Below are positions 62,912 to 64,000 of a stretch of DNA of 64,000 nucleotides, piece by piece (position 1 is the stretch's first letter; every line of letters starts with the position of its first letter). The notes beneath the pieces are model-generated. The model saw nothing but the letters and a program-made list of their open reading frames with translations, searched no databases and was not told where the DNA came from. Made by a program: the position numbers and the translations under genes. Where the stretch lies: assembly GCF_014384785.1 (NCBI RefSeq), contig NZ_JACRSU010000001.1:310001-374000 (forward strand), read 5' to 3'. This DNA is from Congzhengia minquanensis. Lineage in GTDB: Bacteria; Bacillota; Clostridia; UBA1381; UBA9506.

Positions 62912-62940
62912 ATTATACTATCTTTTTTTCTGTTTGTCAA
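62912..62940 (-). promoter_or_regulatory. Consensus promoter of the AraC gene at 62067
   Basis: Minus strand: TTGACA (62935-62940), 17 bases, TATAAT (62912-62917). On the plus strand TATAAT (62946-62951) may be a -10 for the SDR gene but has no good -35, which would fit an activator-dependent promoter. Confidence 0.85.
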
Positions 62941-62973
62941 TTTCATATAATGAAGAAAAAGGAGGCGTGTAAC

Positions 62974-63720
62974 ATGCAATTTCAAAACAAGACTGTGCTG
63001 ATTTCCGGCGGTGCTTCCGGCATGGGTCTGCTGTGCGGACAGTGCTTTGCCCGCCAAGGGGCTAACGTGGTGTTGGCAGACATAAACGAGCAGGCGCTGA
63101 AAGAAAAAACCGCTGAAATTACGGCTTTCGGCGGCAAGGCGGCATTTGCCGTGTGCGATGTACGGGACTACGCGCAGGTAACGGCCGCCTGCGAAACCGC
63201 GGTGAGCGTCTTTGGCGCTGTCGACATTTTAATCAACTGCGCCGGCGGCGCGGAAACAAGGGTGTTAAACCACCACGAGGAGTTTAAAGATATGCCCATT
63301 TCTGTTTATGACTGGGGCATCGACGTGAATTTAAAAGGCCAATTCTATTTTGACCACGCTGCAATGAAACAAATGGCAAAGCAAAAGCAGGGTGTTATCA
63401 TAAACATTGGCTCCATCACGGGAGAGGAGGGGTGCTCGGCCAACGTGGCCTATTCCACCGCCAAAAGCGGCGTGATGAACGGGCTTACAAAGTCGCTGGC
63501 ACGGTATGGAGCGCAATATAATGTGCGGGTTGTTTGCGTGTCTCCCGGCCCGGTCCTCACCCGCCCGGGCATGGCATCTATGAAAACACTTCAGGGCCGG
63601 GCAGCGCAGCCCCAGGAGGTGGTAGACTTTATTTTATACCTTGCCTCCGACAAGGCGGCGTTCATAACAGGCACAAATCATTTTATTGACGGCGGAAGAT
63701 ATGCCATGGAAAGGGGATAA
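62974..63720 (+). CDS. Short-chain dehydrogenase/reductase
   Basis: The 248 residues start at ATG 62974 (MQFQNKTVLISGG) behind AAAGGAGG. The NAD(P)-binding GGASGMG, CDVRD, INCAGGAE, the catalytic Ser in GSITGEEG, YSTAK with Tyr and Lys, and SPGPVLT are complete. The C-terminal TGTNHFIDGG is usual. It is divergent from an AraC gene and just upstream of a dehydroquinase-like gene, so it may act in the catabolism of a shikimate-, quinate- or sugar-like compound. Substrate unknown. Confidence 0.93.
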   Translation: MQFQNKTVLISGGASGMGLLCGQCFARQGANVVLADINEQALKEKTAEITAFGGKAAFAVCDVRDYAQVTAACETAVSVFGAVDILINCAGGAETRVLNHHEEFKDMPISVYDWGIDVNLKGQFYFDHAAMKQMAKQKQGVIINIGSITGEEGCSANVAYSTAKSGVMNGLTKSLARYGAQYNVRVVCVSPGPVLTRPGMASMKTLQGRAAQPQEVVDFILYLASDKAAFITGTNHFIDGGRYAMERG

Positions 63721-63725
63721 AAAAC

Positions 63726-64000
63726 ATGAAACCATCATTTTTAGGCCACAGCAGACCTCTGCTGACCTGCATGCTTCAAGTAGAAACGCCGGAATGCGCC
63801 ATTGCGCAAATTCGAAACGCCGTGTTTGACGGGGCCGACGCTTTTGGTTTTCAAATTGAAAAGCTAAAGCCGGAGTTTCGAAACGCTGAAACCTATCAAA
63901 CCGTGTTTTCCTATATGGAAGACAAACCGGTTTACATCACCAACTACCGCCACAGCCACAGTGAAAACGTAACGGATGATGCACGGGCAGCAGAGCTTAT
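63726..64000 (+). CDS. Type I 3-dehydroquinate dehydratase-like protein, N-terminal part
   Basis: The frame starts at ATG 63726 behind GGAAAGGGG and runs off the right edge after 91 residues. LLTCMLQVETPECAIAQIRNAVFDGADAFGFQIEKL (in parts) and KPVYITNYRHSHSENVTDDARAAEL match the first half of type I dehydroquinase-like barrels. The catalytic Lys/His lie beyond the window. A role with the SDR gene in cyclic-acid metabolism is inferred. Function as true AroD is uncertain, since this branch differs from the classic TxR...EGG pattern. Confidence 0.75.
   Translation, partial: MKPSFLGHSRPLLTCMLQVETPECAIAQIRNAVFDGADAFGFQIEKLKPEFRNAETYQTVFSYMEDKPVYITNYRHSHSENVTDDARAAEL

Noticed and set aside
1..64000. 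CRISPR arrays, tRNA/rRNA genes, prophage or insertion-sequence remains
   Set aside because: I saw no regularly spaced repeats, no tRNA cloverleaf ends, no rRNA-like sequence, no transposase or integrase motif. A covariance-model scan would be the decisive test for small RNAs.

Overview
The window looks like chromosomal DNA of an anaerobic Bacillota, most likely class Clostridia. The support is the gene families and their order: a CD1247-type zinc-ribbon protein, YqeG, YesL, DUF1292, DUF1015 and a SpoVB-type flippase. GatCAB, the dxs/ispD/ispF isoprenoid genes, AGGAGG-type ribosome binding sites with some TTG and GTG starts, and many TTGACA-17-TATAAT promoters fit too. Large secreted carbohydrate-binding and beta-helix proteins suggest a plant- or mucus-polysaccharide niche, but that is inference. 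I saw no rRNA, tRNA, CRISPR array, insertion sequence or prophage. No gene shows a frameshift; the only suspicious break is one in-frame stop between two half-size transporter genes.

Layout. 1-8.5 kb: EF-P operon (-), an adenine phosphoribosyltransferase-like gene (+), three tandem M42 aminopeptidases behind murD (-), MscS (+), and a small XRE/membrane-protein pair (-). 8.6-17.8 kb: rhamnulokinase (-), an SH3-NlpC/P60 hydrolase, then nusB-xseA-pgsA-small membrane protein-valS-DUF1292 and a URO-D family methyltransferase (+). 17.8-26.4 kb (-): FAD oxidoreductase, secreted carbohydrate-binding protein, and an anchored protein-uvrA-ispD-ispF operon. 26.5-42.1 kb (+): split TSUP transporter, yqeG-dxs-U32 peptidase, YesL-HAD-DUF1015-gatCAB, Cys-rich protein-mnmE, flippase, mazG and HU. 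42.2-48.7 kb (mostly -): a secreted/cell-surface block of polysaccharide deacetylase, Trp-rich secreted protein and a 1273-residue beta-helix protein, with one XRE regulator inside. 49-53 kb (+): RHH protein-clpB and an autoregulated-looking XRE gene. 53.2-64 kb: small catabolic units, each with a divergent AraC regulator (isomerase/Gfo-Idh-MocA/amidohydrolase; SDR/dehydroquinase-like), an orphan sodium-pump beta subunit with a tiny OadG-like partner, and an MBOAT plus DHHW-SGNH-DUF4358 acetylation pair.

How the genes fit together. Most of the first 42 kb is housekeeping: translation and tRNA modification (efp, valS, gatCAB, mnmE, U32), wall synthesis (murD, flippase, NlpC/P60), isoprenoids (dxs, ispD, ispF), and nucleotide or DNA care (uvrA, xseA, mazG, HU). 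The last 22 kb is more accessory. Convergent gene pairs are closed by strong, often bidirectional hairpins, including a loop-less 48-bp perfect palindrome. The most unusual items are the three-gene M42 cassette coupled to murD, the in-frame-stop TSUP pair, the triple-domain DHHW fusion, the orphan OadB/mini-OadG pair, the Trp-rich secreted protein, and two XRE genes with visible candidate operators.
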